Shown in pieces: positions 1-8,494 of a stretch of 64,000 bases of DNA (position 1 is the first letter of the stretch; every line of letters begins with the position of its first letter). The position numbers and the translations under genes are program-made. The DNA comes from Cyclobacterium salsum (GTDB lineage: Bacteria > Bacteroidota > Bacteroidia > Cytophagales > Cyclobacteriaceae), in NCBI RefSeq assembly GCF_010119245.1, contig NZ_WNKG01000004.1:248001-312000 (forward strand), in the 5' to 3' direction. The notes beneath the pieces are model-generated. The model was not told the DNA's origin. It saw only the letters and a list, made by a program, of their open reading frames with translations, and made no database searches.

Positions 1-597
1 GATTACACTTTTCGGATCATGTGCCTGCAAGGCAATGGTGCCGCTGCTTAATTTCTTTTGACTATCTCCAATGTCTCCTCTATGCTGTGCCTCGGTAAAT
101 TCATTAATAACCTCACCGTTCACTTTTACCGTTACCTGGTCTCCTTCCACGATGATATGTTGGGTATACCACTCTCCGTCCGATACAAAGGTTTCTTTTA
201 CATCTTTGAAACTGTACACGCTACCCGTTTTTCTCCAGTCTCCGTGGGTCTGATTAACCTGGATTTCATACCCTTTTTCGGGCCATCCACCTTCCTGATA
301 GGCGGTATGGATAAAAATACCTGAATTGGCATTGGGCATGGTCTTAACCTGCATCTTCAGTTCGAAGTTTTCAAAATCATGATCTTCTACTTTACCGGTA
401 TAGAACAAATGGGCCCGGGGTCCATCGATCTTAATGACTCCATCTTCTATGGAAAAAGATTCCGGATTTTCACTGATGGTCCAGCCTTTGAACGATTTGC
501 CATTAAAAAGCTTGATCCAGCCGTCTTTATCGGCTTTCTGTGCGTATAGGGAAATAGAAATGAAGGCAAGGAAAACAATACAAACTATTTTTTTCAT
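1..597 (-). CDS. DUF1080 (3-keto-disaccharide hydrolase-like) secreted protein, partial
   Basis: The reading frame runs off the left edge, so its C-terminus is missing. The protein starts with a signal peptide (MKKIVCIVFLAFISISLYAQ) and continues with GWIKLFNGKSFKGW, then an HDFENFELKMQVKT segment and an NSGIFIHTAYQEG segment. These are typical of the DUF1080 jelly-roll domain, whose members act on 3-keto-glycosides or bind sugars. It is probably exported to the periplasm or cell surface and used in carbohydrate breakdown. The ATG at 597 is chosen because it gives a clean signal peptide. A 9-bp inverted repeat lies 23-49 bp upstream and may be its operator. The family call is firm; the exact substrate is not visible. 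Confidence 0.85.
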   Translation of the reverse strand, partial: MKKIVCIVFLAFISISLYAQKADKDGWIKLFNGKSFKGWTISENPESFSIEDGVIKIDGPRAHLFYTGKVEDHDFENFELKMQVKTMPNANSGIFIHTAYQEGGWPEKGYEIQVNQTHGDWRKTGSVYSFKDVKETFVSDGEWYTQHIIVEGDQVTVKVNGEVINEFTEAQHRGDIGDSQKKLSSGTIALQAHDPKSVI

Positions 598-619
598 CGG
601 GATAAGAATTGGTTTATTG

Positions 620-646
620 TTGTAGTAATGTTGAAAATTACTACAA
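620..646. promoter_or_regulatory. Inverted repeat, candidate operator of the DUF1080 gene
   Basis: TTGTAGTAA at 620-628 is repeated as its perfect reverse complement TTACTACAA at 638-646, separated by nine bases. It lies just upstream of the DUF1080 start in an AT-rich stretch. The arms and spacing resemble a binding site for a dimeric regulator. The rest of 598-904 is AT-rich and shows no gene. Confidence 0.4.
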
Positions 647-904
647 TATACGGTATTATTCAAGTATGTTCTTTGTTTCGGGTTTTTAAAAATTCCCTGC
701 TGATTCCCGTACGAAAGAATATCGTTGCGAAATTCGAAAATGTAAAATTATAATTATCCTTTTCAGTAGTTCCAAACCGGAATTAAAATTATATGCAGTA
801 AGGAAGCATAAACTCCATTTACTACCGTATAAATAAAAAATAATAGATTTTTGATTTTGGAATAGTCACTGTATTTTAGGGAAATTTTTAAACAGAACCG
901 TAGT

Positions 905-1288
905 ATGAGCCAGGAAGAAAAAACCAGTTATTCCAAGGAGGAACTTCAGGAATTTGAAGTTCTTATTAATGACAAGCTTGCCGTAGCCAAAGAGGAGCTT
1001 TTGCAACTGAAAAGGTCACTTAGCAAACAAAATGACAGTGGGACAGACAATACCGCATCTACTTCCAAAATTCTGGAAGATGGAGCCGATACGCTGGAAA
1101 GGGAAAGTCTTAGCCAACTGGCTGCCCGTCAGCAAAAGTTCATTATTAACCTGGAGAATGCCCTTCGGAGAATTAAAAACGGCACCTATGGGGTATGTGT
1201 CGACACCGGAAAGTTAATCAGTAAGGAACGGTTACGGGCGGTGCCCCACACCATGCACAGCATTGAAGCCAAATTAGCCAAAAAGTAA
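905..1288 (+). CDS. TraR/DksA-family protein with degenerate zinc finger
   Basis: A 127-residue protein with an N-terminal helical coiled-coil region (about residues 8-75) and a C-terminal segment GTYGVCVDTGKLISKERL, the recognisable core of the DksA/TraR finger. Only one of the four usual zinc cysteines remains (VCVDTG instead of CxxCG), and the second CxxC is replaced by HSIEAK. This one-cysteine form is common in Bacteroidota. Family members bind in the RNA polymerase secondary channel and modulate transcription; that role is inferred here. The stop codon is one base from the TTG start of scpB, so the two are probably cotranscribed. Confidence 0.85.
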   Translation: MSQEEKTSYSKEELQEFEVLINDKLAVAKEELLQLKRSLSKQNDSGTDNTASTSKILEDGADTLERESLSQLAARQQKFIINLENALRRIKNGTYGVCVDTGKLISKERLRAVPHTMHSIEAKLAKK

Positions 1289-1289
1289 G

Positions 1290-1850
1290 TTGGATTTTCT
1301 GCATCGACATATTGAAGCCCTGGTATTCTGCTCTCCCGATCCCCTGGGCTTGGAAGAGATTCAAAAATGCCTGTCAGAAATGTTTGAATCAGAAATCCCG
1401 GTCGAACATTTGGAAGATGCCATTTCTGCCTTAGAGCAGAAGTACCAGGATGAAGCGCATGCATTCAGCCTGGAAAAATTAGCAGGTGGCTACCAATTTT
1501 TAACCAAGCCTGCCTATCAAACCAGTATTGCCATTCTGCAAAAACACCAATCCCAGAAAAGGCTTTCTACGGCCCAATTGGAAACCCTTTCTATCATCGC
1601 CTACAAACAGCCGGTCACCAAATCGGAAATCGAGCAAATCCGAGGCGTAAACTGCGATTATTCCGTTCAGAAGCTCCTTGAAAAGTCTTTGGTGGCTATC
1701 AAAGGAAAATCCGATGGTATCGGTAGGCCACTTCTATATGGCACCAGCACCCGTTTTATGGAATATTTCGGCATCGATGACCTGAATGAACTGCCACAAC
1801 CAAAGGATTTTAAGACCGAAGAAAATGAAATCGGTGATCAAAAGGAATGA
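1290..1850 (+). CDS. scpB: Segregation and condensation protein B
   Basis: A 186-residue protein matching ScpB, the winged-helix subunit that works with ScpA and SMC in chromosome condensation. The start HRHIEALVFCSPDPLGLEEI and the central block TAQLETLSIIAYKQPVTKSEIEQIRGVN are family signatures. The start is a TTG at 1290. The first in-frame ATG, near 1380, would remove the first winged-helix strand, so TTG is preferred. It follows the DksA-like gene by one base. The acidic C-terminal tail after about residue 170 is not conserved in the family. Confidence 0.93.
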   Translation: MDFLHRHIEALVFCSPDPLGLEEIQKCLSEMFESEIPVEHLEDAISALEQKYQDEAHAFSLEKLAGGYQFLTKPAYQTSIAILQKHQSQKRLSTAQLETLSIIAYKQPVTKSEIEQIRGVNCDYSVQKLLEKSLVAIKGKSDGIGRPLLYGTSTRFMEYFGIDDLNELPQPKDFKTEENEIGDQKE

Positions 1851-1887
1851 ATTTTCATAGATAATAGTAACATCCCAAAAAAAAGCG

Positions 1888-1895
1888 TAATTTTG
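1888..1895 (+). promoter_or_regulatory. Candidate -7 element for rluB-like gene
   Basis: TAATTTTG followed by CAGCC fits the Bacteroidota -7 consensus TAnnTTTG. No TTG lies at the usual 17-23 base distance upstream. Transcription starting near 1901 would give a leader of about 80 bases before the start at 1983. Confidence 0.4.
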
Positions 1896-1982
1896 CAGCC
1901 GCTTTGACCAGGACAAGTCTCTAAAAGTCAGGGATTACTAATTACAACTAGCATAAAATACAGCAGAGATGCTGCAACGTTC

Positions 1983-3041
1983 ATGAAAAAATTCAATTCT
2001 TCCAATGGAGATCCCTCCAGGAAATTCGACAAATATAAGCGCAATTCGGATAACAAGTCGCGCCCATCCGGAAACAAACCCCTGAAAACCGAAAAAAATG
2101 AACTCCCGGAAAAAAGGGAATACAAAGGCAGGGGGAAAAACGAGCGGCCCGTGTACGGAACCGTAGAGGAAAAAGACCAAAAAAAGAAGCCCTTCAGAAA
2201 GCCCTATTCACCAATTAAGAGAGCAGGAAAACCCGGTAAAGGTAAATCCGACAACCAACCGGAGTACAATTTGAATGCCATTCAGAAGACACCTCGACCA
2301 GAGGAGGCCGAAATCAGACTGAATAAGTTTATCGCCAATGCCGGTATTTGCTCCAGAAGAGAGGCGGATAGCCTGATCGAGAAAGGGGAAATTACAGTCA
2401 ACGGAAAATTGGTGACCGAACTGGGTTTTAAGGTATCCCGAAAAGACAAGGTAACGTTCAAAGGAAAGTCCATCCGGCCAGAAAAACCCGTTTATCTGTT
2501 ACTTAATAAACCGAAAGATTTTATCACGACTACAGACGATCCGCTTGAACGGAAAACGGTCATGCACCTGGTAGAAGGTGCCTGCGAGGAACGCCTGTTT
2601 CCAGTGGGTAGGCTCGACCGAAATACCACCGGATTGTTGTTTTTTACCAACGATGGAGAACTTTCCGCCAAGCTCACGCATCCAGCTTACGAAATCAAAA
2701 AAATCTATCAGGTAACGTTGGACAAACCCATTGCCAAAAACGATGTGGATGCCATACGAGAAGGGGTAACGCTGGAAGACGGTCTTGCCGAGGTGGACGA
2801 TTTACAGGTCCTTTCGCTGGACAAAACCATTTTGGGACTAGAAATCCATTCGGGAAAAAACCGGATTGTGCGCCGAATCTTTGCTCATTTTGGATACGAA
2901 GTGACTGCCCTGGACCGGGTGGCATTTGCCGGTCTGAGCAAAAAAGACATCCCTCGGGGAAAATACCGGTTCCTCAATGAAAAAGAGGTAATCAACCTAA
3001 AATACCTGAACAAAGGTAAAAACAAAAAGCGGCAAAAATAA
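1983..3041 (+). CDS. RluB/RluF-type 23S rRNA pseudouridine synthase
   Basis: A 352-residue protein. Residues 1 to about 105 form a very basic, low-complexity extension rich in Lys, Arg, Pro and Asn. An S4 RNA-binding domain follows (IRLNKFIANAGICSRREADS, about 110-170), then the RsuA-family catalytic domain with GRLDRNTTGLL carrying the catalytic Asp. It should convert a uridine in ribosomal RNA to pseudouridine. The closest group is RluB/RluF, but the target base cannot be read from sequence. The basic extension is common in Bacteroidota homologues and probably binds RNA. A terminator overlaps its stop codon. Confidence 0.9.
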   Translation: MKKFNSSNGDPSRKFDKYKRNSDNKSRPSGNKPLKTEKNELPEKREYKGRGKNERPVYGTVEEKDQKKKPFRKPYSPIKRAGKPGKGKSDNQPEYNLNAIQKTPRPEEAEIRLNKFIANAGICSRREADSLIEKGEITVNGKLVTELGFKVSRKDKVTFKGKSIRPEKPVYLLLNKPKDFITTTDDPLERKTVMHLVEGACEERLFPVGRLDRNTTGLLFFTNDGELSAKLTHPAYEIKKIYQVTLDKPIAKNDVDAIREGVTLEDGLAEVDDLQVLSLDKTILGLEIHSGKNRIVRRIFAHFGYEVTALDRVAFAGLSKKDIPRGKYRFLNEKEVINLKYLNKGKNKKRQK

Positions 3042-3055
3042 GCCGCTTTTTGTTT
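3024..3055 (+). terminator. Rho-independent terminator overlapping the rluB-like stop codon
   Basis: AAAAAGCGGC (3024-3033) pairs with GCCGCTTTTT (3042-3051) around an 8-base loop that contains the TAA stop (3039-3041). A T-rich tract follows. Stop codon and terminator therefore share the same bases. The sequence is nearly symmetric and could also act on the other strand. Confidence 0.8.
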
Positions 3056-3088
3056 TTAGCAGGGATTTGGCTAACTTATTTCGAAAAG

Positions 3089-3382
3089 ATGCCAAACCCT
3101 ATGAAAGCCATTTGGAAAAATAAGATCCTTGCCCAGTCTGACGAGACATTGATAATAGAAAACAACCACTATTTCCCACCTGAATCCTTAAAAAGGGAAT
3201 TTTTTGAAATTTCAGACACCACTTCCGAATGTCCCTGGAAAGGAAAGGCCAGTTATTATCACATTCGAGTTGGAGATGACAGCAACCGGGATGCCGCCTG
3301 GTTTTATCCCCAACCCAAGGAGGCTGCAAAAGAAATTAAAAATCACGTTGCCTTCTGGAAAGGTGTCAAGGTAGAAGAATAA
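3089..3382 (+). CDS. DUF427 domain protein
   Basis: A small soluble protein of about 97 residues matching the DUF427 family, which are usually 90-100 residues and of unknown biochemical role. Recognisable segments are KAIWKNKILAQSDETLIIE, a central PWKGKASYYHIRVG and C-terminal AWFYPQPKEAAKEI. The frame is open from a TTG at 3050, but that start lies in the preceding terminator. ATG 3089 (or ATG 3101, giving MKAIWKN) fits the family length. It is followed six bases later by the flavoprotein gene, so the two are likely cotranscribed. Confidence 0.85.
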   Translation: MPNPMKAIWKNKILAQSDETLIIENNHYFPPESLKREFFEISDTTSECPWKGKASYYHIRVGDDSNRDAAWFYPQPKEAAKEIKNHVAFWKGVKVEE

Positions 3383-3388
3383 GCCCTT

Positions 3389-4780
3389 ATGGAAAAATTC
3401 GATGCCATCATTATCGGCGCCGGTCAATCAGGCATGCCCCTGGCTAAAAAAATTGGCGCGAAGGGCCTGTCAGTTGCACTTATAGAAAAACGAGCCATCG
3501 GTGGCACCTGCATCAACGACGGTTGCTCTCCCACGAAAACCATGGCCGCTTCGGCACGCGTAGCCCATCTGGTCAGTAGGGCAGGAGATTTTGGGGTGGA
3601 CGTTGGAGCCTATACCGTCAATCAGAAAAACGTCAAAAAACGAAAGGACTATATCGTCGACCTGTTTCGGGGCGGAGCATCCAGAGGGTTGGAAAAATCC
3701 GAACAGATCACCATCATTATGGGAAAAGCTGTCTTTCAATCAAATCGAAGTGTTCGTGTAGAACGGGAGGGAAAATCAGACCTGGAACTGGAGGCAGATA
3801 AAATTTTTATCAATACAGGATCCGCTCCCCGAATTCCCGAAATCGAGGGACTGGCAGAATGCCCCTTTCTGGACAGCACGAGCATTATGGAGCTGGAAGA
3901 AACGCCCAAACACCTGATCGTGTTGGGAGGCGGGTATATCGGATTGGAGTTTGGCCAGATGTTCCGCCGTTTTGGAAGCAAGGTCACCATTATGGACATG
4001 GCTTCCCGGCTCGTTCCCAAGGAGGATACCGATGTTTGCGAAGAGATATCCCGTATTTTCAAAGAAGAACAGATCGATACTAAAGTAACTATTGAAGCCA
4101 AAAAAGTCAGCTTTACGAATGGGAAGATTACAGTAGCCTACGAAGATAAAGAGGGGAAAGGCAGCGTCAGTGGTTCCCACCTACTGGTAGCGACCGGCCG
4201 AACTCCAAGCAGTGCGACGCTGAGGCTGGAAACCATTGGAGTGACCCTGAGTAATAGTGGCCATGTAGTCGTTGACGAAAATTTTGAAACCTCCGTGCCG
4301 GGTGTTTATGCGCTGGGAGATGTGGCAGGAACTCCGCCCTTTACCCATATGGCCTACCACGATGCCTACCTGGCATTTAACAGAATTTATGAGGGAAATA
4401 CCAGCCTGTCTAAAAAGGATCGCCTGGTGCCCTACTGTGTCTTTATCGATCCCCAACTGGCGCGAATCGGGCTAAATGAGGAGCAGGCAAAAGCAAAAGG
4501 CATCCCTTACCATACAGGCAAGTTTTGGATGAAACATGCCGGAAGGGCCCTGGAAACGGATGAAACAAAAGGCTTTTTTAAGGTACTGGTAGACCCTGAA
4601 ACCCGGCAAATTCTGGGAGCCACCATCCTGAGTATGGATGGGGGTGAAATCATGGCCGTGCTGCAGATGGCCATGGTAGGCAAGGTGCCCTATGATCAGA
4701 TCCAACACCTGCCCATTGCCCATCCAACCCTGGCCGAAAGCCTGAATAATTTAATGGGGCAAGTCAAAAGTACCGATTGA
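3389..4780 (+). CDS. Mercuric-reductase-like FAD-dependent disulfide oxidoreductase
   Basis: A 463-residue class I pyridine nucleotide-disulfide oxidoreductase. It has an N-terminal FAD motif (IIGAGQSGMPLAKKIG), a redox-active CINDGC pair (GGTCINDGCSPTKT), an NAD(P)-binding glycine motif (VLGGGYIGLEFGQMFRRFG), a second FAD contact (VYALGDVAG) and a C-terminal dimer domain with HPTLAES, the His-Glu pair of the family. It lacks both the N-terminal heavy-metal domain and the C-terminal vicinal cysteines of true MerA, and no other mer genes are nearby. Mercury reduction is therefore unlikely; a general NAD(P)H-dependent disulfide or quinone reductase is a better guess. It follows the DUF427 gene by six bases. 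Confidence 0.85.
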   Translation: MEKFDAIIIGAGQSGMPLAKKIGAKGLSVALIEKRAIGGTCINDGCSPTKTMAASARVAHLVSRAGDFGVDVGAYTVNQKNVKKRKDYIVDLFRGGASRGLEKSEQITIIMGKAVFQSNRSVRVEREGKSDLELEADKIFINTGSAPRIPEIEGLAECPFLDSTSIMELEETPKHLIVLGGGYIGLEFGQMFRRFGSKVTIMDMASRLVPKEDTDVCEEISRIFKEEQIDTKVTIEAKKVSFTNGKITVAYEDKEGKGSVSGSHLLVATGRTPSSATLRLETIGVTLSNSGHVVVDENFETSVPGVYALGDVAGTPPFTHMAYHDAYLAFNRIYEGNTSLSKKDRLVPYCVFIDPQLARIGLNEEQAKAKGIPYHTGKFWMKHAGRALETDETKGFFKVLVDPETRQILGATILSMDGGEIMAVLQMAMVGKVPYDQIQHLPIAHPTLAESLNNLMGQVKSTD

Positions 4781-4813
4781 TAGTTCAGGCCGAATGCCAA
4801 TGGTAAGAAAACC

Positions 4814-4821
4814 TACCTTTG
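4814..4821 (+). promoter_or_regulatory. Candidate -7 element for the secreted hydrolase gene
   Basis: TACCTTTG matches TAnnTTTG exactly. The same TACCTTT core appears ahead of several other genes here (26513-26520, 61426-61433, 53655-53662). No TTG is found at the standard -33 spacing. Confidence 0.35.
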
Positions 4822-4875
4822 AAAAGTACCTTTATATCCTTTATCCTAATGAATGTAAACCCCTCCGTTTCTTCT

Positions 4876-7305
4876 ATGAAATTATCTTTTTTTCTGCTGT
4901 CTTTATTAGTGCTTCAAGGAATTGCTCCTGGCCAGGCGCAATCCATTCACACCTTTAACGAGGGGCTCTATGTTGAAAATGTCCATCGCTATGGGCGGGA
5001 GGTCCGTTTTACAGATCCACTAGCCCATGCACTGGCGGTTGGAACTTTCCCCTCTCCGGCGGAAGGACAACCCTTTATCCAGGAAGAGGGTGAAGTTTGG
5101 AAATCCCTTTCGGCAAATGAAGAAGGAAGATTTACAGGACGAATCCGCAGCGGATACCTTTCCCTCAGCTATCATTCGGCCAAGTCCCAAAAGGCCTTGT
5201 TGAAAATCAGTGGAAATAGCATGGTCTATGTAAATGGCATCCCCCGAGCCGGGGATATTTATGGAGACGGTTGGCTGTACCTTCCCGTTTCCCTTAAAAA
5301 AGGTAAAAATGAGATTTTGGCGAGGTTTAACGGACTTTGGTCCGGGATCAGTGCCGAATTGCAGTTGGATCCAAAGCCCGTTACCCTGCAGGTCGCCGAT
5401 GCCACCCTGCCAGACAAAGTTCTAGGTAGCGGGCAAGGCCAGATGACTGGCGCAGTGGTGGTCATCAACGCTACGGACCGGCGCTTGCAAAATGCAAGGA
5501 TGGAGACCAACCTTAACGGTCGCCTACAAATGGTTGATTTACCAGAAATCCCTCCCATGACTTTCCGAAAGGTACCTTTTGAGGTGGATGCCAGTACCCT
5601 GACCGAAAAAGGGGAATACAACTGCTCCCTACAACTCCTTGTCGGCAAAACGGTCTCCGATACTCAGGAGATAACCCTGTCCGCACGGGATGAGGCCGAA
5701 GAACATTACAAGCAAACCTTTATCAGTCAGATTGACGGGAGCGTGCAATACTATGGAGTAGCCCCGCAAAAAGGCGGACCGGACGAAAATCCAGCACTTT
5801 TTCTCTCCGTTCACGGGGCCGGCGTGGAAGCCATTGGTCAGGCCCGGGCATATTCTCTTAAGGACTGGGGCGTATTGGTGGCCCCAACCAACAGAAGACC
5901 CAGGGGCTTCAATTGGGAAGATTGGGGGAGAATCGATGCGCTGGAGGTGTTGGAAATCGCCAGAGAAAAATACCGACCAGATCCCGAACGCATTTACCTA
6001 ACCGGCCATTCCATGGGAGGACACGGTACCTGGTACCTGGGCGCCACCTATCCGGGCAAATGGGCAGCCATCGCCCCCTGTGCCGGCTATCCCACCCTCA
6101 TGGGCTATGGTTCGGCAGACGGTAGAATTCCGGAAAACGCATCCACAGACACGGAAAAAACCCTGCTTCGGGCCAGCAATCCAAGTGATGTCATTCAACT
6201 GGCGCATAACTACCAGGCTTCGGGGATCTACATCCACCATGGAGATGCCGACCGGGTGGTTCCGGTAACTTATGCCCGGCAAATGCGTGGAATACTGGCG
6301 GCGTTTCATCCGGACTTCAGTTATTACGAATACCCTGGAGGTAGCCATTGGTTTGGCAGCGAAAGCGTGGACTGGGCACCCCTCTTTGACTACTTTCGCT
6401 GGCACCAAATTCCAGCAGATTCCGCGGTAAACACCATCGAATTTACCACGGCCAACCCAGCCGTTTCCGATTCCTACAAATGGGCGCGTATCCTGCAGCA
6501 AACGGTACCCCTGGAATACAGCCGGGTCAAACTTGAGCGAAACCCGGATCAAATGGCCATCAGCGGGACCACCGAAAATGTTTCCATCCTGGGCCTGGAT
6601 GTCAGCAATTACCCACTGGATTCGATTATTAACCTGGAACTGGATGAAACGCAGTTGGAATGGAAAAAAAATAGCGATACCCTCTTGTACCTTCACAGAA
6701 GCCAGGAAACCTGGAAATTCGGTCAGGCACCCGACCCTTATGATAAAGGAATTTATCGGAATGGTACGTTTAAAGAGCCTTTTAATCACCGAATGATCCT
6801 GGTGTATGGAACGTCAGGAAGCAGGGAGGAAAAGGAATGGGCCTACAATAAAGCCCGTTTGGATGCGGAAACCTGGTATTACCGGGGCAATGGAGCCCTT
6901 GACATTATCGCAGATCGGGAATTTGATCTGGAAGTTCATGGGGATCGGGGGGTTATTTTGTATGGAAATGCCGATACCAACCGGGCCTGGGACCTGCTCC
7001 TGGCGCATAGCCCGATTCAGGTAAACCGGGAGGAAATCCGGGTAGGTGAAACGGTTTATTCCGGAGAGGATTTGGGAGCGTATTTTATGGTGCCGCGAAA
7101 AGACCATCCCCAGCGATCGGTGGCGGTGATCAGCGGAACGGGAAATGCCGGTCGACAGACGTTATTTGCCAACCAGTATTTTGCCGGGGGAAGTGGCTTT
7201 CCGGATTTCGTGATCATCCGGGCAGATCTGCCGGTGGTAGGTCTGGAATCAATTTTGGCCAGTGGCTATTACCAAAACGACTGGAGCTTACCGGAGGGTA
7301 AGTAG
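4876..7305 (+). CDS. Large secreted alpha/beta hydrolase (prolyl-oligopeptidase/esterase type)
   Basis: From the ATG at 4876 this is an 809-residue protein with a signal peptide (MKLSFFLLSLLVLQG...GQAQS). An ATG at 4849 would add nine residues, and a TTG at 4819 overlaps the promoter. The first 300 residues look like beta-sandwich or carbohydrate-binding-like modules. The catalytic alpha/beta-hydrolase domain follows: LSVHGAGVEA (oxyanion region), YLTGHSMGGHGTW (GxSxG nucleophile serine) and PGGSHWFG (likely catalytic His), with an Asp near HGDADRVVPV. The last 300 residues are another beta-rich region. It probably acts in the periplasm or outside the cell as an esterase or peptidase; the substrate is unknown. 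Confidence 0.82.
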   Translation: MKLSFFLLSLLVLQGIAPGQAQSIHTFNEGLYVENVHRYGREVRFTDPLAHALAVGTFPSPAEGQPFIQEEGEVWKSLSANEEGRFTGRIRSGYLSLSYHSAKSQKALLKISGNSMVYVNGIPRAGDIYGDGWLYLPVSLKKGKNEILARFNGLWSGISAELQLDPKPVTLQVADATLPDKVLGSGQGQMTGAVVVINATDRRLQNARMETNLNGRLQMVDLPEIPPMTFRKVPFEVDASTLTEKGEYNCSLQLLVGKTVSDTQEITLSARDEAEEHYKQTFISQIDGSVQYYGVAPQKGGPDENPALFLSVHGAGVEAIGQARAYSLKDWGVLVAPTNRRPRGFNWEDWGRIDALEVLEIAREKYRPDPERIYLTGHSMGGHGTWYLGATYPGKWAAIAPCAGYPTLMGYGSADGRIPENASTDTEKTLLRASNPSDVIQLAHNYQASGIYIHHGDADRVVPVTYARQMRGILAAFHPDFSYYEYPGGSHWFGSESVDWAPLFDYFRWHQIPADSAVNTIEFTTANPAVSDSYKWARILQQTVPLEYSRVKLERNPDQMAISGTTENVSILGLDVSNYPLDSIINLELDETQLEWKKNSDTLLYLHRSQETWKFGQAPDPYDKGIYRNGTFKEPFNHRMILVYGTSGSREEKEWAYNKARLDAETWYYRGNGALDIIADREFDLEVHGDRGVILYGNADTNRAWDLLLAHSPIQVNREEIRVGETVYSGEDLGAYFMVPRKDHPQRSVAVISGTGNAGRQTLFANQYFAGGSGFPDFVIIRADLPVVGLESILASGYYQNDWSLPEGK

Positions 7306-7621
7306 ATAAGATGGTTTTTGCCTTGGTACGCGAAATGAAAAAAAGAAGCCGGTGTCATAATTATTCCGCAGTAATTTATGGAAGAACAATGGTCGCCCAT
7401 TGAAGGGTATTCGCTTGTTCGGTTTGATCAATTTTCATAGGCGAAATTAACAGTAAATAAGTAACTTTAATCTCCTCGCCAACCTTGAAGCTGATATGGG
7501 CTCGAATAATTTGTTGCCCGGATTTAGATTGAAGAAGTGCAGGCAGGCAGCGGTATATCATGCGCTTTTGAGGCAGCCGCTCAGCATAGGGTATACCGAA
7601 CGTATTATTAACCTCATGGCT

Positions 7622-8386
7622 ATGGGAAGATTGCACTTAATTGAATTCGAAGATCAAAGGTGGTTTCCGGCTTTTTTAAGAACCTACATGACTGATTTTT
7701 TACAGTTCCTTTCAAACAAGACCGGAATGTTCAAGCCTATTATTCCCATGCTACAGAAACAACTTGCAAAAAGTCAAACAAAAACCATCGTCGATCTGGG
7801 ATCGGGTAGCGGCGGTGCATTGTTGGGTTTAAGCAAAGATTTAACCCAGAAAATTCCCCAGCTAAACATTCGCTTGACAGATTTTTACCCAAATACCGAC
7901 GCGATGGATCGCATCAATAGCGGGAACGTTAGGCTTAGTTATGAAAACAGACCCATCGATGCCAAAAATGTGCCTGCTGAACTGCATGGGCTGAGAACCC
8001 TTTTTTTATCCTTTCATCATTTTAAACCTACTGATGCCAGGTTAATTTTACAAGATGCCCTGGACTCAAAAAATCCGATCGCAATTTTTGAGGCACAGGA
8101 GCGTAGTTTGATAAGTATCCTGGCCATGCTGTTTTCGCCGGTAACCGTATGGCTAACCACCCCATTTATTCGACCCTTTTCCCTCGGCAGAATCCTATTT
8201 ACGTACTTCCTACCACTAGTACCTGTATTTGTCCTCTGGGACGGCGTGGTTTCAGCCCTTCGAACCTATTCGGTAGCAGAAATGAGCCGGTTAGTAGCAG
8301 GTCTCAAAGGGAAAGAACAATTTGAATGGTCCATCGGTAAGATCGCCTCAGGACCATCAAAAATTTTGTATTTGAGGGGACTTTAA
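7622..8386 (+). CDS. Class I SAM-dependent methyltransferase-like protein
   Basis: About 254 residues from the ATG at 7622 (MGRLHLIEFEDQRWFPAFLR, the typical beginning of this group; ATG 7616 is equivalent). The SAM-binding glycine motif TIVDLGSGSGGALLGLS is clear, and LTDFYPN corresponds to the acidic loop after strand 2. The C-terminal half carries two hydrophobic stretches (ILAMLFSPVTVWLTTPF and ILFTYFLPLVPVFVLWDG) that may contact the membrane. The frame is open upstream to 7496, but that part does not look like protein. Homologues in Bacteroidota are annotated only as methyltransferases; the substrate is unknown. Confidence 0.75.
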   Translation: MGRLHLIEFEDQRWFPAFLRTYMTDFLQFLSNKTGMFKPIIPMLQKQLAKSQTKTIVDLGSGSGGALLGLSKDLTQKIPQLNIRLTDFYPNTDAMDRINSGNVRLSYENRPIDAKNVPAELHGLRTLFLSFHHFKPTDARLILQDALDSKNPIAIFEAQERSLISILAMLFSPVTVWLTTPFIRPFSLGRILFTYFLPLVPVFVLWDGVVSALRTYSVAEMSRLVAGLKGKEQFEWSIGKIASGPSKILYLRGL

Positions 8387-8494
8387 AACAATGAAATCGA
8401 GCCTGCCTTGGGCAGACAGATATGACACATGCGATACTCATGGGTGAGTTTGACAGTGAGTTTCTAAAAGTATCTTCCAATATTCGAAGAAGTA

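Noticed and set aside
5998-6789. Long open frame of 263 codons on the minus strand
   Set aside because: It lies wholly inside the secreted hydrolase gene, antisense to its catalytic domain, has no recognisable motif, and the plus-strand frame has clear family signatures.
7376-7636. Minus-strand frame of 86 codons between the hydrolase and the methyltransferase
   Set aside because: No start signal, no motif and overlap with the methyltransferase start region.
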